The notes under the pieces: model-generated
The model's database searches: none
The model's input: only the letters and a program-made list of their open reading frames with translations
What the model was told of the DNA's origin: nothing
NCBI RefSeq assembly: GCF_914767665.1
Contig: NC_059501.1
Span: 6,760,501 to 6,824,500, forward strand
Length of the DNA stretch: 64,000 nucleotides
Source: Harmonia axyridis
Lineage: Eukaryota; Arthropoda; Insecta; Coleoptera; Coccinellidae
Reading direction: 5' to 3'
Position numbers and translations under genes: made by a program
In this document: in pieces, positions 34,400-46,189 of the stretch
How the letters are laid out: each line of letters opens with the position of its first letter
Numbering within the stretch: the stretch's first letter is position 1

Positions 34400-35330
34400 T
34401 TTCTCAAGAAATAATGTATGTTCTGGAAATGAGACGAATATTTTCCTGTCTTTCAATTGCAATATATTTTATAGAAAAGCTTTGTTTGTTACTCATTGCT
34501 TTATGAAGGATGAGACAACATAGGAAGAATGAGAAAAAATATAAATTTGTCGATTATTAACTTTTGATTAATTATAGTTATATTCCACAACTGAATCCAA
34601 ATTCGATAGTCTGTATTACAACCTCTTTTTTCAATCAACTGCCCAATTCGCCTAAGCATCACACGAATCAAGTCATCAATGAAATTTTCAGGCATATCGT
34701 TCCATTCTACCTTGAAGGGCTAAACTCAATTCCTGAAAAGTTGAAGGTGAGTTTTGGCGATCGGATATTGCTCGCCCTAAGCAATCCCATATGGGCTCCA
34801 TTGGATTCATGTCAGGTGCGTCTGCTGACCCGTCGTGTACGGTGTGATGGAGCGTAATCATCCTGATAAATTATCCCTATTTGTTCAATGATGTTTTCTA
34901 CGCAGATGGCACCAGTCATTGTTCGTTCAAAGATTATAAGAGGGGTACGGCGACTGAACATTATACACCCCCAACACATCTGCCTGGACAGGGTACAACT
35001 TCTCGGGTGAACTTGAGTCGCTCTGGTCTGCCTGGACCTCTCCAAATCCTTTCTCGTCGACTATCACTTTGTGAACTGAATCGTGACTCATCCGAAAAAA
35101 GAACGTTGCGCCATTGTGGTAAAATCCAGTCTTGGTGGTGTTCTGCCCATTGCCGATGGGTAGTCCTATGTCCAGGTGATAGCCGAGGTACTCTTAAGGG
35201 TCATCTTGCTCCCAAATTCGAGGAATGCAACCGTCTCCTTATGGAACAGGTTGAGACTACCCGTCTGTAGAACCTCAAAAAATGACTTCGAAGGGCTGTT
35301 AGAGTTACTGTTCGATTCCAAAAAAAATTA
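34400..35330 (-). pseudogene. Tc1-like transposon, copy T1, decayed
   Basis: Minus-strand pieces read MERSRQTRATQVHP, SRQMCWGCIMFSRRTPLI, FERTMTGAICVENIIEQIG and QDDYAPSHRTRRVS (decayed form of the D.A..H.A second-aspartate block), then DMNPMEPIWDCLGRAIS, a variant of the PDLNPIEH.WD.L.R signature of Tc1 transposases that holds the last acidic residue. Frameshifts separate these pieces, and the N-terminal DNA-binding domain seen in copy T2 is missing beyond about 35330. The 3' flank from 34400 also parallels T2, so the element extends past the coding part. Confidence 0.75.
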
Positions 35331-36094
35331 ACCGTGCCATGTCTGAAGTAACGATGGGACACAGTAACAAAGCTCTATGCTCAATCTCTGGAGAGTTGGG
35401 ATAGATAAAAACATAAACATCATGATTTGCCTCTCCATTTTCCTAACATAACTAAAGGGTAAAGTGTATCGCGTATGATCACCTTTAGCAGGACGAACTG
35501 CTCGTTTATATGAAAGCCCAAGGTAGTTTCGAGACGTCTTTCTCAGGGTAGTCGATCGTCCTGACGATAAGGACACTAATATATTTTCCTCCTTGAGATG
35601 GTCTTAAATCGTTGGTAAACCACGATTACAAATAATTAACTTACTTCCCTTATCATGCTCGTATTAGAGACGGCATATTTCTGGATCGAAGTAGACCAGG
35701 TCCAGGCATTCAATTACGAGCATACTTTCGTGGTTATCTTGAAAGAGTAAGATGTTCTTATTGCTTGCTGAATCTATTTGTTTTCAGTTATTCGGTTCGC
35801 AGAAGAATGTCTTGCGATATAAGACAAAATTTAGGATATATATCATTCAATTATTGGTAGCTAGAGGACAAGGATGACGATATCCTGCAAGATATTTTGC
35901 TTTTTTTAGATAGCACAATTCATTTTGAGAATATGAAGCAGTGCATTTTATAACAAAAATAGGAAAAGAAGACAAGTGAATTGGTCTCTGCTTCAGCCTT
36001 TTTTTTCAAGTGGAAAGCACTAACTAATTGAGACTCCAAAAGCTGCATTTTTTTCATAGTCTGTTTGAATTTTCTATGGTTGTGGTGAAGTGAG
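35331..36094. other. no gene recognised
   Basis: AT-rich spacer between a Tc1-like copy and hAT copy D. Nothing assigned. Confidence 0.4.
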
Positions 36095-36883
36095 TAGGGA
36101 TTCATCAAGCCAAGTACCTTGACATTTTAACCAACTACTTGACTTGAAAATCAAGCTCATGAAAAATTACATACTTGAGCTTGAGTTGACTTGATTCTAG
36201 ATATTTATTGGTTGACCTGATATCAAGCTACTTGGCTTGATATGCACGCGTTGCACGGCCTATATTTCTGCAATTTCGTGCGCACTTAGACTAAATAAGG
36301 GAATTCCTCGAGCGCCGAGAGACTGGAGCATTCGTCAGTGTGACTTTATTAGTAGTTTTCTCACATTTCTATGAAATCTATTGGTAGATTTTGGTAGTTC
36401 AGAAATATCTTTCCAAACTTGGCCAAAATGGCCAAGGATTTTTATCAACGCCAGCATCTTCAGCTCCTGTTGAAAGACAATTTTCCAGAGTTGGTCTTAC
36501 AGTTTCAAAAACGTGCAATAGGTAAGGCAACGAATTTATAAGATGTCTCATGTGTCTTAGATCCTGGATGGAAAATTATGAAATCAAACAAAGATTTCTC
36601 AATAGTGAGAAACTTCATTTTTTATAATTTTTTATTTTGTTATGATTTATATCGATTTCATTTATGTTTCTATTTCAAAAAAGTTGATAAGTGTTTCTTG
36701 CAAGGTTCCTTCTCTTTTAATTAGTTTTCCAATTATGTGGGACTACACAATGAAACTGCTAAAAATGAAGTAGCTTGATATTATTCAAGTACTTCATATA
36801 AAATACTTGACTTGATTTCGACTTGAAATCAAGTCGAGCTAAGGCCAAGTAGCTTGAAAATCCAGCCAAGCCGTGATTCCCTA
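36095..36883. mobile_element. short hAT derivative, copy D (inverted relative to A-C)
   Basis: About 789 bp from TAGGGATTCATCAAG to GTGATTCCCTA. The interior repeats copies A-C in reverse, with dense CAAGCTACTTG and CTTGACTTG words near both ends. The 8-bp flanks GAAGTGAG and CACTCAAT do not match. Confidence 0.75.
36425..36605 (+). pseudogene. hAT transposase C-terminal dimerisation segment
   Basis: The + strand reads PASSAPVERQFSRVGLTV with frame breaks after it, then RCLMCLRSWMENYEIKQ. It is the same remnant as in copies A-C; indels near 36515-36540 interrupt the frame. No catalytic part is present. Confidence 0.7.
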
Positions 36884-39800
36884 CACTCAATTTAACTTTA
36901 TCAATCCTCAATTTCCTATCTACCTATTTGAACTGGTTTCTGTTTTCAATCACATTTCTTATATTCGTAGAATTTATTTTATTTCCAAAGTTATGACGAA
37001 AAAGAAACGAAGTCTTCATTTCCACATAGGAAATTATTTGTGTCATCCATAGTCGCAAATAAATGCCTCGCAAATAATGGAATGAAATTGTATTTATTTT
37101 CAATCGATATGGTCTTACTACCCATATTACGGTTTTAGAGCGACTAATTTGACTAATATACTGTAAATCAAGCTGCAGCGCTGACTCGTGACCATCCCCA
37201 CTTCGCCATTGAAAGAGAATACTCGTTTTTTCGATATCGTTCGCGCAGATTTTTTCATTGTTGCACTGTTCCACTGGACCAGGAGAATTCGCTGGAACAT
37301 TGAATATACATACTATGTTTCTGAATCTTTATGAATGTCAGCTTTTATACTATAACGTCAATCTGGAGTCCATGATTGCCTCTTAAAATATTAGATCCGC
37401 CTTGTCTCCTCGACACTTCTCGGAACCGACCTGGTTCCGAACACGTCGACCAAAATCGGAAAATTCCAATCGTCGACGACCCGTAGATCACCCGAACCGA
37501 CACCGGCAGAAAATCCAATCCAACTTTCGTTCAACGTAATTGACGGAAATCGAACAGGGATCGCCAGGGAGCCAGTGGAACTTTTTGCGCCTGTTGTGTT
37601 TATCCCTGAGTCACGTGCAACCCTGCAAACTTCCTGTGTCGCTGGCACGAGGAGCGCCCCGGGGGGTTGGGGGGTACAGGAGAGGGGGAAGGATCGAGAG
37701 CGGAATAATATCTGATCGAACCCTCGGAAAAGGAAAAAGTTTGGCGGAAAACTTGAGCGCGAGATGGATAAAGCAGTTGTGCAGCTTCTATTTATTGAGT
37801 TCGAAGACGGAGATAAGAAGAAGGCGCTTGCAGGGGTGGATTCAGGGTTGGGGAGGCAATTCACGGGTGAAATTGGAGGAGTTTTGTAGAAAAATATGAT
37901 GAGTTCTCGTAAACAGCAGCTTGATTCCCTACTTTCTGGCTTCTTGTTCTTTTCTATTGCATGAAATTCATAAATCCTTCAAAACGTGAGTTAGCATTTG
38001 CAAAATCTGCAATTTACTTTTATTTTATCGTCCTGATGTGGTGAAAGGAAGTAAAAGAAATTGGGCTTGGATCTTCTTGTTTTTATTGGGGTTATTTCTG
38101 TATCCTTTTCGAGCGTTTTTCTCGGAACACATCGCTTCATAATTTTGTCACAGTGTCTGTTGTTTTCGAATGTTGAGCCAGGAGAGGTCAAAGATAAGGT
38201 TCGAATTCTCGATGACGAACCTGTCCTCAAATTCGATTCTGTCTGTCCGGTCGACCGGTAACGAAGATTTTTAAAGGACCAAGAAACTCGGCAGTGTAGC
38301 CTCAGCTCTTGAATGTTGATTTCATAACCCAAATCATAGAAAATCGTAGAAGAATATTGAACAAAAACTACCCAATTTTTGCGTCACCACGAAACCGATG
38401 GATTTGAAATTTTATTTATTGATATGAAATAGCAGTTTCAAGCTGATAGGGTAAATCCTCAGAATCAAGAAAATTCCAGAATAATATTTCCGTGCTTACA
38501 AATTCGACTGTGTTGAAATGAAGGTTCTTGTAAAGAAAAACCACTTCAAACTTCATTGCCTGCAACATACTTTACCTAGGTGAAGTATACAATTACCATT
38601 AATGAATAGATCACCTTTTGTTTTTTTTTTTTGGCAAAAATATTGAACGAATCTTCGAATACCTAGCATATAAGCAACAAATCGCAGCTTGTAACATCTA
38701 GGCAAAGAATGAAATATGAATGAGAGCAAGCTATAGCAAGACTTCAAATTCAAGTGAAAAATAATAATTCAAAGAAAATTAATTATTAATCAAAATTAAA
38801 ATGTACGGAAAAGAAGACAAGAAGAAGAAAACATGTAGAAGAGCGTTGGAAGCAGAAAGTTTATTGTTGTCCTAAAAATCTAGAATGATGTAAGAGATAG
38901 AAATGAACAAGTTAAAACATTTTTTCTACTCTTGCGGTTGAAGTGATAGTTTATCTACTCAAAAGAGTTGCTGTAACAACATTTTAACATTGTCTGCAGA
39001 AAAAACGATATTTCAAACACTTTGAACTGTTTTGATATTTCAGGCATTTTGTACATACATTGCTTGGGTATGATAAAGAACTTAATTTTAGAATTTGCCG
39101 AGGATATATACAATAAACAAAGAACAACAATTCGAAGCTTCGTGCAAAATTTCGTGTTAATAGCAACCTTAGAACCATGGAAAATTCAAACTAAATCGAA
39201 AAGCATTAGGAAAGAACAATATTTCCTTGCAAGTTGTTACTGTCTTTAAGAGATATTCAATTACTCATTCAAACAAAATTGATTCGAAATTCGACGTGTT
39301 TGGTCGAACCATTTCACAATAATCACAGTAACTCCCAATTTCTCTATTCAATGCACATAACTGTAAAATCGCTAAGTGATTCATAATTTTACTTTTGAAC
39401 AATAACAACAACTAAACCAACAGTTGTTGTTTCTTCAGAAATCGAACCCAACACATTCCCATTGTCTACCAATTCCATCCCTTACCCCGATAAGGGATCA
39501 ATCACATTTGCATACAAGCCATCCGCTCAACCGTGATTCGCGATAGCATTGCCGCCCTGTTAAACCGAAAATAACAATAACGGAATACGCTCATTTCACA
39601 CGTGTACACAACATACGTCGATTCTAACGCGATTTTTCATTCGTGTTTCCGTCTCATTGCAGCCCCCGGTTCTGGATTCGTCCGTATTTTCCGTATATAT
39701 GCGGGTAGCATGAGGGGGTGGCGCGGTGCGACAGTATGGCGGCGGACGTCACATTGCTCATTCTTTGCGCACTCTGCACATTTTAAAATGTATCGGCCCC

Positions 39801-40055
39801 CCTATAAAATCGGAATGAGGTATTTCTCGAATCGTTTTCGATGGTTTTCTTCGTGCGGTCATAGAATATTCGGGGATGGAACATGCAGGTTATGTTGGAT
39901 TAATCTCTATGGTTTGAAAGATTTTAAATGTTATGGCAGGCATATTTGATAAAGTGGAAATGATAATATAGAGTTTTCCATTAAGGAGTTTCACTTAGAT
40001 ATTGAACAAAAACGATTGTACTTTTATTTAATTTTATAGAGTCATATTCTTTTCA
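36884..40055. other. no gene recognised; GC-rich islands at 37380-37870 and 39540-39900
   Basis: The island 37380-37870 is open on both strands (37391-37864, -, 157 codons; 37540-37899, +, 119 codons) with no recognised domain and no clear ATG context. The island 39540-39900 holds a 115-codon frame without ATG. The stretch 38300-39500 is AT-rich with a long T run near 38622-38632. I see no splice-bounded exon with family resemblance. Confidence 0.4.
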
Positions 40056-40059
40056 TGTA

Positions 40060-40605
40060 ATTTTCCGTGATCAACTCATCCATTAGCGGCTGTAAATGTC
40101 CTGGATTACTTCACGAATTCCATCTTCAAGGTCTTGAATCGATTGTGGAGCATTGGTATAGACCTTATCCTTCACGTGGCCCCAAAGATAATAGTCTAAA
40201 GGTGTTAAATCACAAGATCTCGGTAGTCAATAATGATCAGCTCTTTGAGAAATAACGGCAGGAAAATTTTCTTGCAAAATTGCTATTGTTTTATTGCTTG
40301 TGTGTCGGGTAGCGCCGCCTTGTTGAAAATAAACTGCGTCCAAATTAATATCTTCCAATTCCGGCCATAAAAAATGCTCGGTTGCGTGATTCATTCATCG
40401 TAACAGTTGCACTAGTCTTATTTTCGAATAAATAAGATCCAATCATCACCAGCCCAAAAACCGCACCAAACAATGACACATTGTGGATGGAGAGGCTTTT
40501 CAACAATAATTCTTGGAATATCCGAGCACCAAATGCGAGAATTGTGCTTATTAACGTAGTCTCCGAGGTGAAATGGACCTATTTTCCTCGTCTCGATTTC
40601 CACCA
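40060..40605 (-). pseudogene. second DD41D mariner subfamily, copy B2, fragment
   Basis: From right to left: FHLGDYVNKHNSRIWCSDIP, RIIVEKPLHPQCVIVWCGFWAG, a frame change, LWPELEDINLD, YFQQGGATRHTSNKTIAI, then the RDLTPLDYYLWGHVKDK block near 40220-40160 and a QDLEDGIREVIQDI tail. The second catalytic aspartate has become glycine (QQGG), as in copy B3; the LTPLD aspartate is kept. The N-terminal DNA-binding half is missing past 40605. Confidence 0.8.
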
Positions 40606-41849
40606 ATTACAAACGCGCAATTTTTTGAATAAGAAATGGTTTCTTCATGGAAAAACTGTTTACCCGCGGCAAAACTTGACAGCTGTTGCCAACAAAAATT
40701 ACAGTACTCTTAATAACAAGTAATTATGTCTCATGAGATAGTCTTGTCAAATACCATTCGACGACCCAAAAGTGCGTTAGTTTTACGTAAATGTGACTGC
40801 AAAATTCACACCATTTCTGTAGTGAATTTTAACAATTTCAATGCGTTGTTAAAGCGAGTATCGTTGCACTTTCTGTAATGGAGTAGTTTTCACTTATCAA
40901 ATGTCAAAAGATATCAGCTTCAAAAGTAACAGCTGGTCAGGAGGCGGGTTATTCAAAATCAAACTTTGGTTTTGCAAAAGCAAAACCCTTCTGTACTTAA
41001 ATATTGAAAACAGACACTTTTACACAAGAATTGGAGTCTTTTGAACATCCATTTGAATAATGATTGAGAAAGGAAAATCTAATGGAGAGGAGAACCGACA
41101 AAATATTTCTGAACACGGTGCATAATTGAGTGCAAACGAACTCTGACCCGCAACAGAATGAATTTTTATCCTTCCCCTTTGATCTCCCGACAATTCACCG
41201 ACAACTTATAAAAATAACATCGAAACACATCTCTAGCATAAACTTTCTTTGTCCATACAGAGCGATACCGTCTAGCCGCCACAACTCGACCTGATATCGG
41301 AGGCAGCAGACATGCGAAATATAAATATCATCCCGGTCCCGACGATGAATTGGCGGAATAAATTTTATTCGCAATCCACGTTGCGGAATGTACAGCTAGC
41401 CGTAAATCAGCTCGTATAAATTTATCCGCTCCCTATTCTTCTCTCAGTCCAACCGCCCGAGCTGGCCGTAGATCTCTCAGGATTCACGTCTAGGAGGAGA
41501 GGAGAGCGAGAGAGGGAGAGAGAGAGACGTTTCTTGCGAGAAGTCTCAACGTAACATATGAATTTGCTGCTATATGAAATTTGCCGTCCCATTAAACCCT
41601 CCCAGTGGCATGCATCAGCATGCATTATGCATGTATGTGTTTAAGACTGCGAGACGCAGCGTCCTCAGAAAGCATATTTTTCCTCCTCGGTGTGGGAGTA
41701 CGTTCTGGAAGGTCGGGTTCGGCTTGTTTGGCTGGGAAGATGCTGGGGAAATGGGTCAGCCAACAATCTGGATGCGGAATATGCCAATAAAATGTCGGGA
41801 TAATGGTAATTTTTGGTATCTTGTTGTATGCAGTTTTTTGAGGGTTCTT
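40606..41849. other. no gene recognised; GC-richer island at 41260-41780
   Basis: AT-rich to 41260. The island then carries homeodomain- and Abd-B-like words (ATAAATTTTATTCGC near 41357 and CGTAAATCA near 41400) and an imperfect (GA)n run at about 41500-41530. A 107-codon frame at 41574-41897 (+) begins with ATG but resembles nothing known and overlaps another frame on the opposite strand. It may be regulatory DNA. Confidence 0.35.
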
Positions 41850-43230
41850 AAAGGAGATACACACATCGTCAAAAGTTTGGCCCCCATATGTTACTGAAGA
41901 AATGAACAATCTATGTTCGGATTATGATGACTGCAATATAATTGATAGAAAAATCTTTGTTTGTTATTTTTTGCTTCATGCAGGATGTGACAAAATAGGA
42001 AAAATGCAATTCATTGCACGAGTTCCACAACTGAATCCAAATTCAAAAGTCCGTATTGCCATCTCTTCTTTCAATAATAATAATAATAATATTTATTGAT
42101 CCTGTGGATTGTGACATAACAATATAGGACAAGTCAATTACAAGGAAAAAAGGCTCAAAAAAACAACCAAAAAAAATTACATAACAAAAACAGCCATCCT
42201 AGCTCTAATGTAACTCATTATCATTGAGAAACTCTTGAACACAATAGTAACACTTTTTTATTAATAAATTTCTTATAGTATGTTTAAATCAATCTTTCAA
42301 TCAACTACCCAATACGCCTAGGGATTCCACGCATCAAGTCATTAATGAAATTTTCAAGCATATCGTTCTATTCTTTCTGGAGGACTGAACTCAATTCCAT
42401 AAAAGTTTAAGGTGGGTTTTGGCGATTGGATATTACTCTCCCTAAGTGATCCCATACGTGTTCAATTGAATTAATATCTGGTAATTTTGGTGGCCAGTTC
42501 ATTCTCTGGATATTGTTTTCTTCGTGTGCGTAGGGGCGTTATCATACTGATAAAGAAATTATTCAATGATGTTTTCTACGTAGATGGCACCAGTCATTGT
42601 TCGTTTACCGATAATAAGAGGGATACGTCGACCAAACATCATACCCCCCAGCACATTATTGATCCGCCTTGAAAAGACACCACTTCTCTGGTGAAATTGA
42701 GTTGCTCTAGTCTGCTTGGACCTCTCACAACCCTTTCTCGTAACTCGTCTGAAAAAAGTACGTTGCACTATTGTGGTAAAAGCAGGCCTTGGTGGTGTTT
42801 TGCTCATTTCCGACGGGTAGCTCTATGTCCAAGTGACAGCCGAGGTTCTCTTAAGGGTCCTTTTGGCCTTAAATTTGAGGAATGCAAATGTCTCCTTATG
42901 GTACTGGTTGGGACTACACGTCTATAAGTCCTCAAAAATTGATGAAGGATTGTTACAGATACCGTTCGATTTCTTTGAGTAAAATTTGCGATATAAGGGT
43001 CTTCCCTTGCAGATGTTACTCTAGGTCGAGCAGGCACAGGTCTCCGGGCAACGATGCCGGTTTCCAGGAAAAGGACCACTATGCGCCATACTGAAGTCTG
43101 GAATATTCAAATGTTGCGCAATCTGGTGGTTCGACAAAACTTCTTGATGTAGGGCTACTATTTTCAATATTACAATTCTCATGATTCTCTGAAAACTGAT
43201 TAACGAAAAACAGTGGGTGAAAACCGTCTC
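41850..43230 (-). pseudogene. Tc1-like transposon, copy T2, split by a LINE
   Basis: More complete than T1. The N-terminal frame (43079 to 42804) reads MVLFLETGIVARRPVPARPR, VTSAREDPYIANFTQRNRT, STIRRHLHSSNLRPKGPL, which is the paired helix-turn-helix domain of Tc1 transposases. The next frame (42807 to 42559) reads SKQTRATQFH, LGGMMFGRRIPLI and MTGAIYVENIIE. The remainder decays toward 42300, where a 218-bp LINE interrupts it. The left end near 41868-41885 contains GTCAAAAGTTTGGCCCCC, typical wording of Tc1 ends. Catalytic residues are not preserved in one frame. Confidence 0.8.
42075..42292 (-). mobile_element. 218-bp 5'-truncated LINE with 8-bp target duplication
   Basis: Flanked by TCTTTCAA at 42067-42074 and 42293-42300, interrupting Tc1-like copy T2, whose sequence resumes in register. 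Read on the minus strand, it ends with an AATAAA-type signal followed by (ATT)n. Only 3' untranslated sequence remains. The tail style matches the LINEs ending at 2033 and 27508, but the body is different. Confidence 0.88.
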
Positions 43231-44312
43231 CTCAACACAAACGATGAAAACCTTGGTTAAATTGATCGAATTGCGCTTGCAGCTTATTCTCTAGTTCAGT
43301 CCCCCCCTCCCAGTCATTACTGGTTCTTTGCAAACCTCAAAAAAATGCTCCAGGGAAAGAAATTTGGCTCTAATGAAGAAATTACTATGTTTAGGAATGA
43401 ATTATAAACAATAGCTCAAAATTCGCAGTGTTCTTTTCACATAGAATGAAGATTATTGGGCTTTTCATCATTCCAACACTTGTTTCAAGATACTTAGCAC
43501 AGTCAATACATCCTTCGCTATTTGCAATCCATATCACTTCACAGACGCGCCAAACCCCAGAGACGCGATATTAGGAACTTGCATCAGCCAATCCAAACAG
43601 CCATACACCATGCCGAACCATAGAGGTCAAACAAATAAGGGTTATAAAATACCGTGTTCCTACAATTAATCACGATATCAGGATGGCCAACATCGCAGTA
43701 CACAGACATATATATTCAACTCCGACCATTATTCAGCAAGGCCCAAAAGTTAATAATTCATCATGGTCGATATAAATCAGCCTATTTGACGGGCCCCTTA
43801 ATGTATCAAATCACGGTATAATTGATTTACGGGCTAGCGGTAGTCGTAATCAATTGATTTGCATTAACATTGTGTAAACTTGTTCGAAATCCCATATTTC
43901 AGGTATTGCTTGGCGGGGAATATTCCCATCTTGGTCTCGTATTCTCTGCGTTCGGACGGTTGTTGATATAAATAAACGTGGAGATATTAATTAGAGGGAA
44001 CCAGTCTAGCATGGCGGATGTGGGTCTGAAACGATTGGGCTCATATAATATAATAGTCTCCTCAATACGCACTACCTTAGTCTCTCCATTTTACACTCTA
44101 TAAAGTAGGTAAACATTGAATTTTTCGATCGGTAGATGGCACCACACGCTATGGAGTACCTTGTACTTGCCCGATTCACATATGATATATAATTTTTTGT
44201 GTTCTAAAATATATTTTTCTGTCTCTTCTTTATGCGTAGTTGAGCAATCCCAGAAAGGAAGATATTGATTAATAAAAATTGTCTTTTTCCAGGTAATTTT
44301 AATAATTAATTA
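43231..44312. other. no gene recognised; enhancer-like stretch at 43540-44030
   Basis: From 43540 the sequence becomes moderately GC-richer, with dense short motifs: TAATCACGAT (43667), TAATCAATTGATT (43848-43859), an octamer and a SOX word (separate entry), GATATAAATAAACG and TAATTAGAGG. No frame of note is present. Confidence 0.35.
43857..43874 (+). promoter_or_regulatory. adjacent octamer (ATTTGCAT) and SOX-like (CATTGTG) words
   Basis: ATTTGCAT at 43857-43864 is the POU octamer. CATTGTG at 43868-43874 is a SOX core three bases further on. They overlap a TAATCAATTGATT homeodomain palindrome. Function is inferred from the motifs only, and chance occurrence is possible. Confidence 0.25.
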
Positions 44313-45130
44313 TTAGGTGTACTACTTCGCTACCGCCGTTTTGCAATAGATGGCTGTAGCGGTAAGTATTAGTCGAAATAAATAGGTCGTAGATGTCATA
44401 CAATAAGCTTAGGTATATGTAAACATAACGCCATCGAAATATTAGTCGATTTGTGTCTGCATCATAAAATTATTCTCGATTGAACATGTCAGCTTACGAG
44501 CCAAATTCGCGTCATTTGCGGGAGGTTTCTATTTTCTGCTTCAATATGAAGAAATCTGCGGCTGCGGCTCATCGAATGCTCTCAAATACTTATGGTGAGG
44601 CCGCTATCAGTGGAAGAACGTGCCGAGAGTTGGTTCAACGCTTCAAGAACGAAGACCAGCATGGTGATGGAAGAGATAAGGTTTTCAAAGATGCAGAATT
44701 GGAAGCATAACTTGATCAAGACTCGTGTCAAACGCAAGAAGAATTGACAGGATTATTGGTAGTGACGCAACTAGTCATTTCAAAAGGCCTGAAAGTCATG
44801 GGAATGATTCAGAAACAAGGAAATTGGGTGCCGTTCGAGTTGAAGGTAAAAGATGTTGAACAGCGTTTGTTTTCTTATGAGCAGCTGCTTGCAAGGCCAA
44901 GACAGAAGGGATTTTTGCATCGCATTGTGACTGGAGACGAAAATTAGGTTAATTACGATAATCGCAAGACCAGAAAATCATGGGGATATCCCAGCCATGC
45001 TTCCACGTCGACGGCTAAACTGAATATTCACGGTACCAAGGTCATGCTCAGTATTAGGTGGAACCAATTCGGCGTAGTGTATTATGAGTGGTTAAAACCG
45101 ACTGAAACAATCACAGGCGATCGACTTGTC
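44313..45130 (+). pseudogene. mellifera-type mariner, copy M2, 5' two-thirds
   Basis: Starts with the terminal TTAGGTGTACTACTTCGCTA after a TTA/TA. The transposase begins MSAYEPNSRHLREV (ATG near 44486) and continues FNMKKSAAAAHRMLSNTYGE, TCRELVQRFKNED, then after a stop LDQDSCQTQEELTG, MIQKQGNWVPFELK, and GFLHRIVTGDEN followed by a stop. VVYYEWLKPTETITGDR appears just before the copy ends at about 45128. The first catalytic aspartate (GDE) is present. The second and third lie beyond the truncation. At least two nonsense codons show that it is dead. Confidence 0.87.
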
Positions 45131-46189
45131 TTCTCTTGTTATATAACTCTTGATAGTTATATTTTTTGCTGCAAGGTTCTAACTCAAATAGTTTCGAAGT
45201 AATGAATTTTCCAATATTCGTCCCTGAATATAATTCTGACATTCACAGCATCACAACCTCTCGATTAGACTTTCTGTTTTGGACTAGTCTAGGATTCTCG
45301 ATGCAACAGGTTTGATTGCGAAGAGGTTGATTACTCTATTCAAAAATCGTTTGTTATGGAAAAAATCTTTGGATTTAAAATATTTGTCTAGATGGGAAAA
45401 AATAATAAACCATTTACTAATGTTTGAATTGTTTTCCTCTACATCTGATGCTTGGTAAAATCTATCCCATAATTCATTGATGCACTGACCCCAACATAGA
45501 AATATCAAGAAAAGAAGTCGGCTCGCAATCATAAAATGCTATTCAATTACGATGAAAGCATCCCCTAAATTAAAACCTGGTTATCTAACACAAAAAACTG
45601 CAGCATCGGTCTGCTCTGTCTGTAAACGCGATAGCCCAGTGAAGTTTGCGACGATGAGCGTTAATTTTAATATAAAAAAAAGCGAGGGGTAGAACAGGAG
45701 ATGTATATCTGCAAATAAAGGACTTTAATTTTAAATAACAAGTGTAAATGACACCGCGCTAATTATGGTTTATCTGCTACCCTTCCTCCCATTTATCTTC
45801 ATGTACCACTAAATATTTATAAACGAGTACTTATCACGCTGCTCCGACCTGAAATATGGCCTATTTTAACGGTGTTTTTTCTCTTCTCGCATCTAATTTA
45901 GTGTGAAGTTCAGATGGTGAATTCGATTACTCAGATCGTAAAATTATCTTTCAAGATCGATCGGATATTAAAAGTCAAATAATTTATTACTTAGTACTAG
46001 AAACTTAGTAATTAATGATATTATAGTTCATTTATTTTATTAATTGCATGACGTGAGATATCGAAGAACTGTGTTGATGCCAGATTACCAAAACAATCGT
46101 CAAACAAAACAAATTTTGAAATTATATTCCGAATATTTCCTTGTATTCTGGAAAATTAATTATGATCCATTCAAATTCTTATGGAATCG
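45131..46189. other. no gene recognised
   Basis: AT-rich with a mildly GC-richer stretch at 45600-45880 that carries CGCTAATTATGG. An ATG-less 98-codon frame at 46044-46340 runs into mariner copy M3. Sequence 46026-46170 resembles 47565-47715 on the other side of M3. Confidence 0.4.
46026..46170 (+). repeat. imperfect direct repeat flanking mariner M3 (left copy)
   Basis: Shares ATAGTTCATTTATTTTA, GCATGA.GT, ATCGAAG, and ATTATATTCCGAA.(A/G)TTTC with 47565-47715. Divergence is substantial, so the relationship is old. Confidence 0.4.

Noticed and set aside
37391..37899. 157-codon (-) and 119-codon (+) frames overlapping one another
   Set aside because: Both strands open over the same GC-rich island indicates composition rather than coding.
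38061..38261. Hydrophobic-leading 66-codon frame resembling a secreted peptide ending in GR-like residues
   Set aside because: Begins at TTG, not ATG, and shows no splice or polyadenylation context.
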